A DNA stretch of 6,299 nucleotides from Pseudomonadota bacterium (GCA_023423675.1 JAFAFD010000194.1:1-6299), one strand, 5' to 3'; positions 1-6,285 are shown, counted from the first letter of the stretch. Numbers and translations are program-made. The notes: generated from the letters alone by a model not told the origin.

Positions 1-1
1 C

Positions 2-1849
2 ATCATCGGCAAGGCCACCGGCCGCAAGCCCGATATTCCCGAATGGGCCATCGACGCCACGCTGGGCTTCAACAAGCTGGCCGAGCTGGTGGACGACCTG
101 AAGGATCGTTCGATCCACTTCCGTACCCAGTGGGACATGTTCCGCTTGGTGTTCGGGCGCGACCTTCCGCCGTTCGGCGCCGAGATGATGGCTGATGGCT
201 ACGACCGCGATGGCACGCCCTACATTCGCACCCTGCAGGGCGAGCGGGTGAAGAGCCTGGAAGAGTGTGTCATCGCCGATTGGCTGTTCTACAACGGCGT
301 GACGTACGACTACGAGCGCCGTTACGAATTTGATACCGCCACCGATACCCATCGCCAGTACCGGCCGGACTTCTATTATCCGGACGCAGCGCTGTATCAC
401 GAGCACTTTGCGCTGGATGCCAACGGCCAGCCGCCGAAGCATTTCGCCAATTACGCTGAAGGCGTGCACTGGAAGCGCCAGCAGCACGTGGCGCGCGGCA
501 CCGCGCTTGTCGAGACAACGTCGTTTGGCCTGCGCAGCGGGCATGCGCTGGAACATCTTGCGGGGAAACTCGGCGACTCCGATGTCGAGCTGGACCCGAA
601 CCCCGACCGTGAGCTGCCCAGCGAGGGCGCAAAGCCCATGCCGGATGCCGACCTGGTCGGCCTGATGCGGACCTTCATTGCCCACGCCAAGAGCAACTGC
701 CTGACGCTGGACGATCTGGCCGCGCGTCTGCAGCAGATGCCCGAGGACCAGTTCAAGGAACGGCATCGGCGGTTCCTGGAAATCGCAGCGCCGGTCTTCC
801 AGGCCTGGGACAATGCGCTGGCAGACGAGCGCGGCATCGACTTTGAGGACATGCTCAACATGGCCGCTGGCATCCTGGAGCAGGGGCATTACCAATCGCC
901 CTACGACCTGGTGATGGCCGACGAATTCCAGGACGCCTCGCGCGCCCGCGCCCGCCTCTGCCGTGCGCTGGTCAGCCAGCCGGGCCGCCACCTGTTTGCA
1001 GTGGGCGATGACTGGCAGTCGATCAATCGCTTCGCCGGTGCGGATGTTTCGGTGATGACCGGTTTCCGCGAATGGATGGGCCACGCCCAGGTGCTGAAGC
1101 TGGAGCAGACCTTCCGCTGCCCGCAGGGACTATGCGATATCTCCAGCCGCTTCATCAGCCGCAATCCTTCGCAGATTGCCAAGGCGGTGCGTTCGGCTAC
1201 GCCAGCCATTGGGCCGGTGCTGCAGGCCTTCCAGATGACCCGGCGCGAGGAAGTGCAGGACGGTGTGCGCCAGTACTTGGCCACGCTGCATCAGCAGTTG
1301 TTGTCCGGAGCGGTGCCGCAGGGGCGCGATGGGCGCGTTCGCGTCTTCGTGCTGGGGCGTTATCGGGCGGATCGCAATGCGCTGCCTGCGGACTGGAAGA
1401 CGCTGTTTGGCAGCACGATGGACGTTGAGTTCCTGACTGCCCATCGGTCGAAGGGCCGCGAAGCGGACTACGTGATCCTGCCGGGCATGGTGAACCGCGG
1501 ATTCCCCAGCCTGCGCGCGGATGACCCGGTGCTTTCACTGGCGATGCCGGATGGCGATACCTATCCACTGAGCGAAGAGCGGCGGTTGTTCTATGTGGCG
1601 CTGACGCGTGCGCGGCGAAGCGTCGCCATGTTCACCCTGCAGGGCAAGCACTCGCCCTTCCTGGATGAGCTGGTGGAGGAAGGGGTTGTGGAAGTGACCG
1701 GGATTTCAGGCGCAGCGATCAAGGAGGAGCGCTGCCCGGTGTGCAAGGTGGGCGTGTTTGTGGAGCGGAATGGGCCGCATGGGGCGTTCCGGTCTTGCTC
1801 CAGTTATCCGCTGTGCCATAACAAGCCAGACCGCTACCGGCGAGGCTGA
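2..1849 (+). CDS. UvrD/HelD-like SF1 DNA helicase with nuclease-like insert and C-terminal zinc ribbon (5' partial)
   Basis: This is the C-terminal part of an ATP-dependent 3'-5' DNA helicase of the UvrD/Rep/HelD group (superfamily 1A). The frame is open from base 2, so the GTG at 89 is an internal codon; the true start and Walker A motif lie outside the window. Visible helicase motifs are DEFQD (motif II, 920-934), VGDDWQSINRFAGAD (motif III, from 1001), LEQTFRCP (motif IV), TAHRSKGREAD (motif V, about 1436-1468) and the arginine-finger motif VI, ERRLFYVALTRARR (1577-1618). Before motif II, about 248-515, KSLEE, YRPDF, YHEHF and ETTS resemble the restriction-endonuclease-like segment of HelD-type helicases. 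The usual ExK is EHF here, so activity is uncertain. The end carries CPVC (1733-1744) and CSSYPLC (1796-1816), a topoisomerase-type C4 zinc ribbon that probably binds single-stranded DNA. A role in repair or replication-fork processing is inferred from the family. Helicase assignment is firm; the exact subfamily is not. Confidence 0.93.
   Translation: MIGKATGRKPDIPEWAIDATLGFNKLAELVDDLKDRSIHFRTQWDMFRLVFGRDLPPFGAEMMADGYDRDGTPYIRTLQGERVKSLEECVIADWLFYNGVTYDYERRYEFDTATDTHRQYRPDFYYPDAALYHEHFALDANGQPPKHFANYAEGVHWKRQQHVARGTALVETTSFGLRSGHALEHLAGKLGDSDVELDPNPDRELPSEGAKPMPDADLVGLMRTFIAHAKSNCLTLDDLAARLQQMPEDQFKERHRRFLEIAAPVFQAWDNALADERGIDFEDMLNMAAGILEQGHYQSPYDLVMADEFQDASRARARLCRALVSQPGRHLFAVGDDWQSINRFAGADVSVMTGFREWMGHAQVLKLEQTFRCPQGLCDISSRFISRNPSQIAKAVRSATPAIGPVLQAFQMTRREEVQDGVRQYLATLHQQLLSGAVPQGRDGRVRVFVLGRYRADRNALPADWKTLFGSTMDVEFLTAHRSKGREADYVILPGMVNRGFPSLRADDPVLSLAMPDGDTYPLSEERRLFYVALTRARRSVAMFTLQGKHSPFLDELVEEGVVEVTGISGAAIKEERCPVCKVGVFVERNGPHGAFRSCSSYPLCHNKPDRYRRG
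248..515 (+). other. Restriction-endonuclease-like insert within the helicase
   Basis: This segment of the helicase lies between the N-terminal ATPase part and motif II. Its spaced acidic and basic residues are the Glu pair of SLEE at 260-265, the Asp of RPDF at 368-370, the Glu of YHEHF at 401-403, the Lys-Arg of HWKR at 473-478 and the Glu of VETTS at 512-514. The order matches the degenerate PD-(D/E)XK-like module seen in HelD-type proteins. The canonical second-acid-x-Lys motif is missing, so it could be a DNA-binding relic rather than a nuclease. Fold assignment is by motif reading only. Confidence 0.5.
1733..1816 (+). other. Topoisomerase-type C4 zinc ribbon at helicase C-terminus
   Basis: Four cysteines, at codons 1733, 1742, 1796 and 1814, form a Cys-x2-Cys ... 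Cys-x5-Cys pattern. The second half, CSSYPLC, is the hallmark of the zinc fingers at the end of bacterial type IA topoisomerases. Such ribbons bind single-stranded DNA. The protein ends ten residues after the last cysteine, so the ribbon is terminal and intact. Confidence 0.85.
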
Positions 1850-1867
1850 GACGCACGGTGCGGCCTC
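1842..1867. terminator. Possible hairpin between convergent helicase and DUF6180-like genes
   Basis: GAGGC at 1842-1846 can pair with GCCTC at 1863-1867. Inside it, CGC at 1852-1854 pairs with GCG at 1860-1862. The structure spans both stop codons of the convergent genes. Neither strand has a T-tract behind it, so it is at best a weak terminator or transcript-end stabiliser, and it could be chance in GC-rich DNA. Confidence 0.22.
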
Positions 1868-2264
1868 ATCGGGTCGCCGCCCTGCGTACCTCCGCGCCGA
1901 CCCGCTGTTTGACCCGGTCGACATCCGGGTTACCGGGGCCGCTGTAGTCGAATGCCTGGATGACGAACACGGTCTGGTCCGCCGCGCTGATGCAGTAAGC
2001 GATCAATGAGCGACCCTCGGCGCGCGGTCCAGAGACATGTACCGTGAGCGTCTTCTGGTCCTGATCCACGCGCGTCGTGTAGCCCAGCGCCGTTGCGCCT
2101 TTGGCGATCGCTGCGCGGCAGGAGGCAAGGCTCAGCTGCTTTGCAGGAAAGCGATCGACATCGTAGCCAAGGCTGAACTCCGCCGCGGCCATCGCAGGAA
2201 GTGAGGTCAGCAGCACCGCACTGGCCAGAGCCAACGTGAGCGACTTTCTTACGGCATTCTTCAT
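1866..2264 (-). CDS. Small exported protein, DUF6180-like
   Basis: This is a 132-residue protein with a clear Sec signal peptide: a basic start (MKNAVRK), a hydrophobic core to about residue 22, and LPAMA followed by AAEF, with likely cleavage after Ala26. The mature protein of about 106 residues is predicted periplasmic. It contains two cysteines (Cys49, Cys91) that could form a disulfide, and alternating beta-strand-like stretches such as TLTVHVSGP and TVFVIQAFDY. The pattern (DVDRFPAKQL, a Cys-containing helix, then a late VIQAFDY strand) resembles my recollection of the DUF6180 family of small exported proteins, whose function is unknown. A GGAG at 2274-2277 sits 9 bases before the ATG and supports this start. 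An out-of-frame ATG-AAA-TGA at 2261-2269 overlaps the start but is only 4 bases from the GGAG. The gene follows the OmpA-like lipoprotein gene by 18 bp and is probably co-transcribed. Coding status is quite sure; the family name is tentative. Confidence 0.82.
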   Translation of the reverse strand: MKNAVRKSLTLALASAVLLTSLPAMAAAEFSLGYDVDRFPAKQLSLASCRAAIAKGATALGYTTRVDQDQKTLTVHVSGPRAEGRSLIAYCISAADQTVFVIQAFDYSGPGNPDVDRVKQRVGAEVRRAATR

Positions 2265-2282
2265 TTCATGATTCTCCGGCCA

Positions 2283-3521
2283 TCAGGTGCGGACGAAAAT
2301 CTCAACGCGCCGATTGAGCTGGCGGCCACTGGGGTTGTCTTTGCCCTCCAGTTCGTTGGGGGCAACCGGTTCGCGCTCGCCAAAGCCGCGAGCGTCCATC
2401 TGCTGAGTTGTCCCCCGTTCGCGCAACGCAGCCTGCACCGCTTGGGCACGGCGCTCCGAAAGCTGCTGGTTGTAGGCATCCTCGCCTTTGGAATCGGTAT
2501 GCCCCCTAACCTCCATGCGAGAGTCTTTCACCCGCGCCAGCGCGGAGGCCAGCGTATCCAGCAGCTGTGCCGCATCCGCGCGGATCGTAGCCTTGTCAAA
2601 ATCGAAGAGGACCCGATCATTCAACGTGATCAGGTAGCCGCAAGGCGCACCGGGGGGCGCAAACTTTTTCAACGGCGGGAATTTTCCAGCGGGCGGGAGT
2701 CGCGGCATGGGCGGCATTTTCACCGGGCGCGCCGGCGGACCGATGGTACCTGTACCGTCGCCGTTGTTGACAATCAGGCCTGCATCGCCATTCCAAGTCC
2801 CCGATCCGTCAGCGTTGACGCGGATCAGGCCCATGGGACCGTTCCACGTACCGCCGCCGTCGCCGGTATTGGTGATCAGGCCCTTGTCACCATTCCAGGT
2901 GCCACCGCCCTTGCCGTCGAGCTGGATCAGGCCCGCCGGGCCATTGTAGGTGCCACTGCCATCGGCCTGCACGCGGATGATTGCGCTGTCCCCGCCAACA
3001 CCGGCGGCAGGGCCATTGATCGTGCCACTGCCATCCGCATTGACCTCGATCAGGCCGCCCTCGAAGTTGGCAGTGCCGCTGCCATCCGCATTGATCTTGA
3101 ACAGGCCTTCCTCACTGTTGCGCGTGAGTGTTCCCTGCTCATCCATACGCGTAATGCCGGCACCGTTGATCAGACTGCCGCCGGTGTCGCAGCGCGCCGG
3201 GGACACCGTGATGCCTTCCATGGGGTCGAGAACCGACTGCAACGAAGCCTCCAGCGCCTGCTGCGCAGGTGTAACGCCAAGAATCTGCGGCACCACGATG
3301 GTCGGGATGATGGGAAACTCCGGCACCTCGCTGGCGGACTCCGCGCCCGCAGCCTCTGCTGAGGCAGCGGCTGCCTCGGCCATGCGGCTTCCCGCAGCGG
3401 GTCCGGCACTGGGGGATTGTCCGGTATCACCATTTCGATCCGGCGAGCAGCCGGCCAGCATGGCGAGTGCGATGGACAACGACAACGCGCCGGTGCCTTG
3501 CGCTTTAAATGGCATGGACAT
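2283..3521 (-). CDS. OmpA-family outer-membrane lipoprotein with glycine-rich tandem repeats
   Basis: This 412-residue lipoprotein is predicted to tie the outer membrane to peptidoglycan. It has a type II signal with lipobox LAGC, so Cys25 would be lipidated; the following Ser favours the outer membrane. Next come an Ala/Ser-rich linker (about 31-65), a hydrophobic segment (PIIPTIVVPQI, about 70-80), roughly eight glycine-rich repeats (121-264), a proline-rich linker (262-293) and a C-terminal OmpA domain (about 300-410). That domain contains RVLFDFDKATI, GHTDSKG and LSERRAQAV; Asp343 and Arg358 occupy the positions that bind diaminopimelate in OmpA homologues. No beta-barrel domain is present. 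Cys111 and Cys294 flank the repeats and might form a disulfide. An AGAGG ends 7 bases before the ATG, which favours this start over the Met two codons later. The repeats are the unusual part, and their role (surface exposure, ligand or ion binding, or a spacer) is unknown. No clear sigma-70 promoter was seen in the 110 bases behind tRNA-Ser, so read-through from it is possible. Confidence 0.92.
   Translation of the reverse strand: MSMPFKAQGTGALSLSIALAMLAGCSPDRNGDTGQSPSAGPAAGSRMAEAAAASAEAAGAESASEVPEFPIIPTIVVPQILGVTPAQQALEASLQSVLDPMEGITVSPARCDTGGSLINGAGITRMDEQGTLTRNSEEGLFKINADGSGTANFEGGLIEVNADGSGTINGPAAGVGGDSAIIRVQADGSGTYNGPAGLIQLDGKGGGTWNGDKGLITNTGDGGGTWNGPMGLIRVNADGSGTWNGDAGLIVNNGDGTGTIGPPARPVKMPPMPRLPPAGKFPPLKKFAPPGAPCGYLITLNDRVLFDFDKATIRADAAQLLDTLASALARVKDSRMEVRGHTDSKGEDAYNQQLSERRAQAVQAALRERGTTQQMDARGFGEREPVAPNELEGKDNPSGRQLNRRVEIFVRT
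2730..3161 (-). repeat. About eight tandem 17-residue Gly/Asp/Asn-rich repeats in the OmpA-like lipoprotein
   Basis: Residues 121-264 repeat a unit close to GLIxVNADGSGTWNGxx. The last four units (197-213, 214-230, 231-247, 248-264) are exactly 17 residues, or 51 bases. Earlier units are looser: 121-138, 139-155, 156-178 (with an insert AAGVGGD) and 179-196. The DNA copies are clearly diverged, so this is an old repeat and not a fresh expansion. Each unit reads as a short hydrophobic strand, a Asx-Gly turn and a second strand (GTWNG), which suggests a beta-hairpin or solenoid stack. Confidence 0.88.
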
Positions 3522-3631
3522 CGAGATCCCTCTTCCGTCGAGGGCATGAGTCTTGCCGGAGCGTTATCAGCGTGGCGTGAAGCGTGCGGGTGGCTGCCCG
3601 CGCAGGCCGGATCGATGGATCAAGCGTGCTT

Positions 3632-3721
3632 TGGCGGAGAGAGTGGGATTCGAACCCACGGAAGGTTTGACCCTTCGCCGGTTTTCAAGACCGGTGCCTT
3701 AAACCGCTCGGCCATCTCTCC
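3632..3721 (-). tRNA. tRNA-Ser(UGA)
   Basis: This is a complete 90-base type II tRNA gene read on the minus strand, with CCA encoded at 3632-3634. The acceptor stem pairs GGAGAGA (3715-3721) with TCTCTCC (3636-3642), with a G discriminator at 3635. The anticodon stem CCGGT/ACCGG closes the loop CTTGAAA, and anticodon TGA lies at 3685-3687, so it reads the serine codon UCA. The long variable arm (GAAGG, loop, CCTTC) is typical of serine tRNAs. The T arm is GTGGG-TTCGAAT-CCCAC. No mismatches were seen in the acceptor, anticodon or T stems. Confidence 0.98.
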
Positions 3722-3725
3722 GTAT

Positions 3726-3744
3726 CGGCCCAGCCTGCTGGCCG
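3726..3744 (-). other. Hairpin in the tRNA-Ser 5' leader
   Basis: CGGCC at 3726-3730 pairs with GGCCG at 3740-3744. After a one-base bulge, AG/CT pairs extend it around a four-base loop, CCTG. It fills almost the whole predicted leader, 4 bases from the mature 5' end at 3721 where RNase P cuts. It may guide processing of the precursor, or it may be chance. Confidence 0.35.
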
Positions 3745-3751
3745 GGCATGC

Positions 3752-3780
3752 ATTCTCGCACGGACGGGCGATTTGCCCAA
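3752..3780 (-). promoter_or_regulatory. Probable sigma-70 promoter of tRNA-Ser
   Basis: On the minus strand, TTGGGC (3775-3780) and GAGAAT (3752-3757) are separated by exactly 17 bases. A TG one base before the -10 gives an extended -10 (TGCGAGAAT). Transcription would begin near 3745, leaving a leader of about 24 bases before the mature 5' end. The GC-rich stretch after the -10 resembles the discriminators of growth-rate-controlled stable RNA genes. Confidence 0.55.
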
Positions 3781-3871
3781 GAGCCCAGCACCACGCCCAT
3801 CTGCAACTAATCCGATAGCCTCCCCATGCCGGGCTGGCTACAGTGACCAATTCCCCCTGGTCCCCACCCAC

Positions 3872-5218
3872 ATGGACAACGCCAGCCTCCTGGACATACG
3901 CCCTGGCATGCCTTCAAGCGCCCTCGCCGAGCTTCTGGGAACCCGATGGAAGGAGCCGGATGAACAAGGTCATCTGACCTGCCTGAGCAAGAACGTTTTC
4001 GTTCGACTGGACAGTGATCGAGCTGTTGGATACGTCATTTTCGCCTGTTCAATGCCCAAGACGGTGCTGGTCGAGGGCCTGCGTACGGGCATGGCCATCG
4101 ACGACGCTCTCGCCAACAACCCTCGTCTCGCTGTACTGCCGGAAGCGCCCGAGGACGCATGCGAGGGATGGGCGACCTACGGCTTCGTCACGAATGACGG
4201 TATGCAGGTGGCCGCGAACGTGAACACGCGGGACAACAAGGTAAAGAGCATTCGCCTGGAGAACCCGAACGCCACCTACTGTGAGCCTGCATCGCCCATC
4301 TTCGATCCGACGTTGACCAAGGCCTTTGACATCGCGCTGGGCGCTCAGCGCGCGCTCCCTAGAGCAGGCCGGGGCAGCGAATGGGACGGAGGCTGGACGC
4401 TGGGCCTTCCGCCAGGCATCACCGCTGAACAATGGCCTTTGAGTTCCAGCAACGGGCATCCGCTGCGGCACGCCTTTACCTTGCACCTGCCGCCGGAGTA
4501 CCGAACCAAGGGAAGTGAGCTGGTTGCTCTGTCCTTGTTCGTCGACGATCAGCAGGAGGAGCTCTCTTCTGTGGAAGAGATCGCGGCCTACTTCTCCAGC
4601 CCCCTTTCCATGACCCCGCCACAGGACAGCGACCTGCTTCCCTTCTGGCAGCATCGCCAGGCCAAGCATGCGCACAGCCACAGCATGGAAGACATCCTTG
4701 GCACGCAGTTCTGCGCAATCTGGCTTACACAGCAGGAGTTTGATGGCGAGCTGACCTTGCCGCCCGAGCCGAATTCAGCCCTGCTGGATGACCCGCCGGC
4801 CTGGATCGAGAAGGACTACGAGAGCTACTTCTACAACTGCTGGCTATACACCCGGAACGGAGATGCCGTCATTCCTGGCGCAGGCATTGGAAGCACGTCC
4901 GGCGAAACCGTGGCGTTGCCGATCAGCACCAGCATCCGCGCAGACGACCCCAACGTGGGCAGATCGCCGCGGGAATGGGACAGCGAGTGCGCCATCAGTG
5001 GCTACATCGAGGCATTCAGCGAGCGTGGAGAGGCACTGAACCTCAGTCGCTGGGATTCCATCGCCCACCTTGGCGGAACAATGCAGCCCCAGCAGGGCTA
5101 CCCTGAATTCGGCCCCTACTATCTCGAATTCGAGGAGGGTTTTGGCGGCTTCAATTTCGGTGGCGGCAACGCGCAGCTGGATCTGCAGCAGATGAAGATC
5201 GACTGGGCGTGCGGATGA
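3872..5218 (+). CDS. Uncharacterised 448-residue protein with two BamE-like N-terminal modules
   Basis: I do not recognise this protein with confidence. It has no signal peptide or membrane segment and is probably cytosolic. Residues 6-58 and 66-131 look like two copies of one small fold: a GM-containing helix start (IRPGMPSSALAELLG; LRTGMAIDDALA) followed by two or more beta strands (VRLDSDRAVGYVIF; VNTRDNKVKSIRL). This is the pattern of BamE/SmpA-like modules. A second region from about 174 to 448 holds motif-like blocks: HAFTLHLPPEYR, CAIWLTQQEF, HLGGT with Gln405, PYYLEFEE, FNFGGGNAQLDL and the ending DWACG. The HLGG-Q-D order faintly recalls YwqG/DUF1963 proteins; this is inference. ATG at 3872 was chosen because the open frame before it has no ATG and reads as noncoding. 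No Shine-Dalgarno sequence precedes it. A TACAGT at 3839-3844 could be a -10. The gene is transcribed away from tRNA-Ser and stands alone. Confidence 0.83.
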   Translation: MDNASLLDIRPGMPSSALAELLGTRWKEPDEQGHLTCLSKNVFVRLDSDRAVGYVIFACSMPKTVLVEGLRTGMAIDDALANNPRLAVLPEAPEDACEGWATYGFVTNDGMQVAANVNTRDNKVKSIRLENPNATYCEPASPIFDPTLTKAFDIALGAQRALPRAGRGSEWDGGWTLGLPPGITAEQWPLSSSNGHPLRHAFTLHLPPEYRTKGSELVALSLFVDDQQEELSSVEEIAAYFSSPLSMTPPQDSDLLPFWQHRQAKHAHSHSMEDILGTQFCAIWLTQQEFDGELTLPPEPNSALLDDPPAWIEKDYESYFYNCWLYTRNGDAVIPGAGIGSTSGETVALPISTSIRADDPNVGRSPREWDSECAISGYIEAFSERGEALNLSRWDSIAHLGGTMQPQQGYPEFGPYYLEFEEGFGGFNFGGGNAQLDLQQMKIDWACG

Positions 5219-5235
5219 GCCTTTCGCGCTAAAGC

Positions 5236-5265
5236 AAAAAGCCCCGGAGCATCGCCGGGGCGTTT
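5236..5265. terminator. Bidirectional intrinsic terminator
   Basis: GCCCCGG (5241-5247) and CCGGGGC (5255-5261) form a perfect 7-bp GC stem with a 7-base loop. On the minus strand it is followed by TTTTTGCTTT (from AAAGCAAAAA at 5231-5240), an excellent U-tract, so it most strongly ends the LysR transcript. On the plus strand the tail GTTTCGTCATTTC is weaker but would serve the 448-residue gene, whose stop codon ends 22 bases before the stem. Confidence 0.9.
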
Positions 5266-5292
5266 CGTCATTTCAGTGGTGAGGCAAAGCCC

Positions 5293-6285
5293 TCAGCCCG
5301 CATCCACCGCCAGCGCACCCAGCGCACTGGCCTTGATCTTCTCCTTGGCTTTCTCACAAGCACCACCGCAATCCAGGCGCGAGGCCTCCAGCTGCGGCGG
5401 CAGGTGTTCGGCCAGGAAATCGATGAACACGCGTACCGCCGGCAGCAGGCCGCGGCGCGAGGCGAACACGGCGTGGCACACGCCCTGCGGCAGCGACCAG
5501 TCTGGCAGCACCACTTCCAGTTCGCCATTGCGCACGGCTTCGGCGCAGACGGTTTCCGGCAGCATGGTGATGCCGAAACCGTCCTTCACCATGCTCTGCA
5601 GCAGCGGGAAGTCGAAGCCGGCCACGCGCGGCTGCAGGTCCACCCGGCGCACTTCGCCTTCCGGGCCATGCAGTTCCCAGCGCTGGCGCGCTTCGTCTTC
5701 GCTGATGCTGAGGGTGACGTGCTGGGTCAGCTCTTCCGGGTCCTTCGGGCGGCCGGCGCGGTCCAGGTACTTCGGGCTGGCCACCAGCAGTTCCTGCACC
5801 TGGCCGAAGCTGCGCATCACCAGGCTGCCGTCGTCATCCAGGCGCGAACGCACGCGCAGGGCCACGTCGTAGCCTTCATTGATGATGTCCACGCGGCGGT
5901 TGCTGATGTTCAGCTGCAGGCGGACCTTGGGGTACTGCTCGAGGAACCTGGGCAGCAGCTTGGGCAGCTGCATCTGCGCCAGCGACACGGGCACGCTGGC
6001 ACGCACGACGCCGCGCGGCTCGGCGCTGAGGCGGTCGACCACCTCGCGCGCGGCCTGGGCCTCGGCCAGCATGGTCTGTGCGTGGCGGTGCACGCTGGTG
6101 CCGACGTCGGTAACGGCGAAGCGGCGCGTGGAACGCTGCAGCAGACGCACGCCCAGGTCGGTCTCAAGCTGACTGATACGGCGGCTCAGGCGCGATTTGG
6201 GGATGCCCAGGGCGCGTTCGGCGGCCGCGAAACCGCCGTGGTCGACGACCATGGCGAAGTAGTACAGGTCATTCAGGTCATGCAT
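5293..6285 (-). CDS. LysR-type transcriptional regulator
   Basis: This is a full-length 330-residue LysR-family DNA-binding regulator. The winged helix-turn-helix occupies residues 1-62, with GGFAAAERALGIPKSRLSRR (18-37) as the recognition region and LGVRLLQRSTRRFAVTDVG as the wing. A linker helix follows to about 88. The effector-binding domain (about 90-295) starts at GVVRASVPVSLA and includes NRRVDIINEGYDVALRVR and DGFGITMLPE. The sequence belongs to the large CrgA/DmlR-like branch that begins DLNDLYYFAMVV. Members usually control a divergently transcribed neighbour and themselves; here that neighbour would lie past 6299 and is not seen. GGAACT 8 bases upstream supports the ATG at 6285. 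Unusual is a tail after residue 300, SRLDCGGACEKAKEKIKASA and onward, with a Cys-x3-Cys pair (306 and 310). The effector cannot be told from sequence. Confidence 0.95.
   Translation of the reverse strand: MHDLNDLYYFAMVVDHGGFAAAERALGIPKSRLSRRISQLETDLGVRLLQRSTRRFAVTDVGTSVHRHAQTMLAEAQAAREVVDRLSAEPRGVVRASVPVSLAQMQLPKLLPRFLEQYPKVRLQLNISNRRVDIINEGYDVALRVRSRLDDDGSLVMRSFGQVQELLVASPKYLDRAGRPKDPEELTQHVTLSISEDEARQRWELHGPEGEVRRVDLQPRVAGFDFPLLQSMVKDGFGITMLPETVCAEAVRNGELEVVLPDWSLPQGVCHAVFASRRGLLPAVRVFIDFLAEHLPPQLEASRLDCGGACEKAKEKIKASALGALAVDAG

Noticed and set aside
2261..2269. ATG-AAA-TGA minimal open frame overlapping the start of the DUF6180-like gene
   Set aside because: It lies only 4 bases from the GGAG, whereas the true ATG is ideally spaced at 9. 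Probably coincidence.
2268..3362. Long plus-strand open frame (364 codons) opposite the OmpA-like lipoprotein gene
   Set aside because: It mirrors the minus-strand gene, which has a lipobox, repeats and an OmpA domain. The antisense product (rich in Ala, Arg, Ile and Asp) shows no domain, and such frames are common opposite GC-rich genes.
2950..3549. Second plus-strand open frame rich in Pro/Ser/Leu over the repeat region
   Set aside because: Low-complexity translation of the repeat DNA on the wrong strand, with no ribosome site or domain.
3586..3601. GCGGG/CCCGC hairpin between tRNA-Ser and the lipoprotein gene as a terminator
   Set aside because: Only 5 solid base pairs and no T-tract on the minus strand; it is not convincing as a terminator or attenuator.
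3522..3721. tRNA-Ser as an integration site for a genomic island
   Set aside because: No integrase, no repeated tRNA 3' end and no mobile genes lie on either side within the window.
3620..3871. Small minus-strand protein containing AERFKAPVLKTGEGSN
   Set aside because: This is a translation of the tRNA-Ser gene, a well-known annotation artefact. The plus-strand frame with ESGIRTHGRFDPSPVFKTG is the same artefact on the other strand.
3773..3871. TTG-started N-terminal extension of the 448-residue protein
   Set aside because: The extra 33 residues are Pro/Ser/Ala noise that overlaps the tRNA promoter region, and there is no ribosome site at the TTG.
4049..4681. Minus-strand 210-codon open frame opposite the unknown protein gene
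   Set aside because: No recognisable domain or ribosome site. The plus-strand product has the globular composition and motif blocks expected of a real protein.
5276..5872. Plus-strand 198-codon open frame opposite the LysR gene
   Set aside because: Ser/Arg/Thr-rich shadow of a clear LysR regulator.
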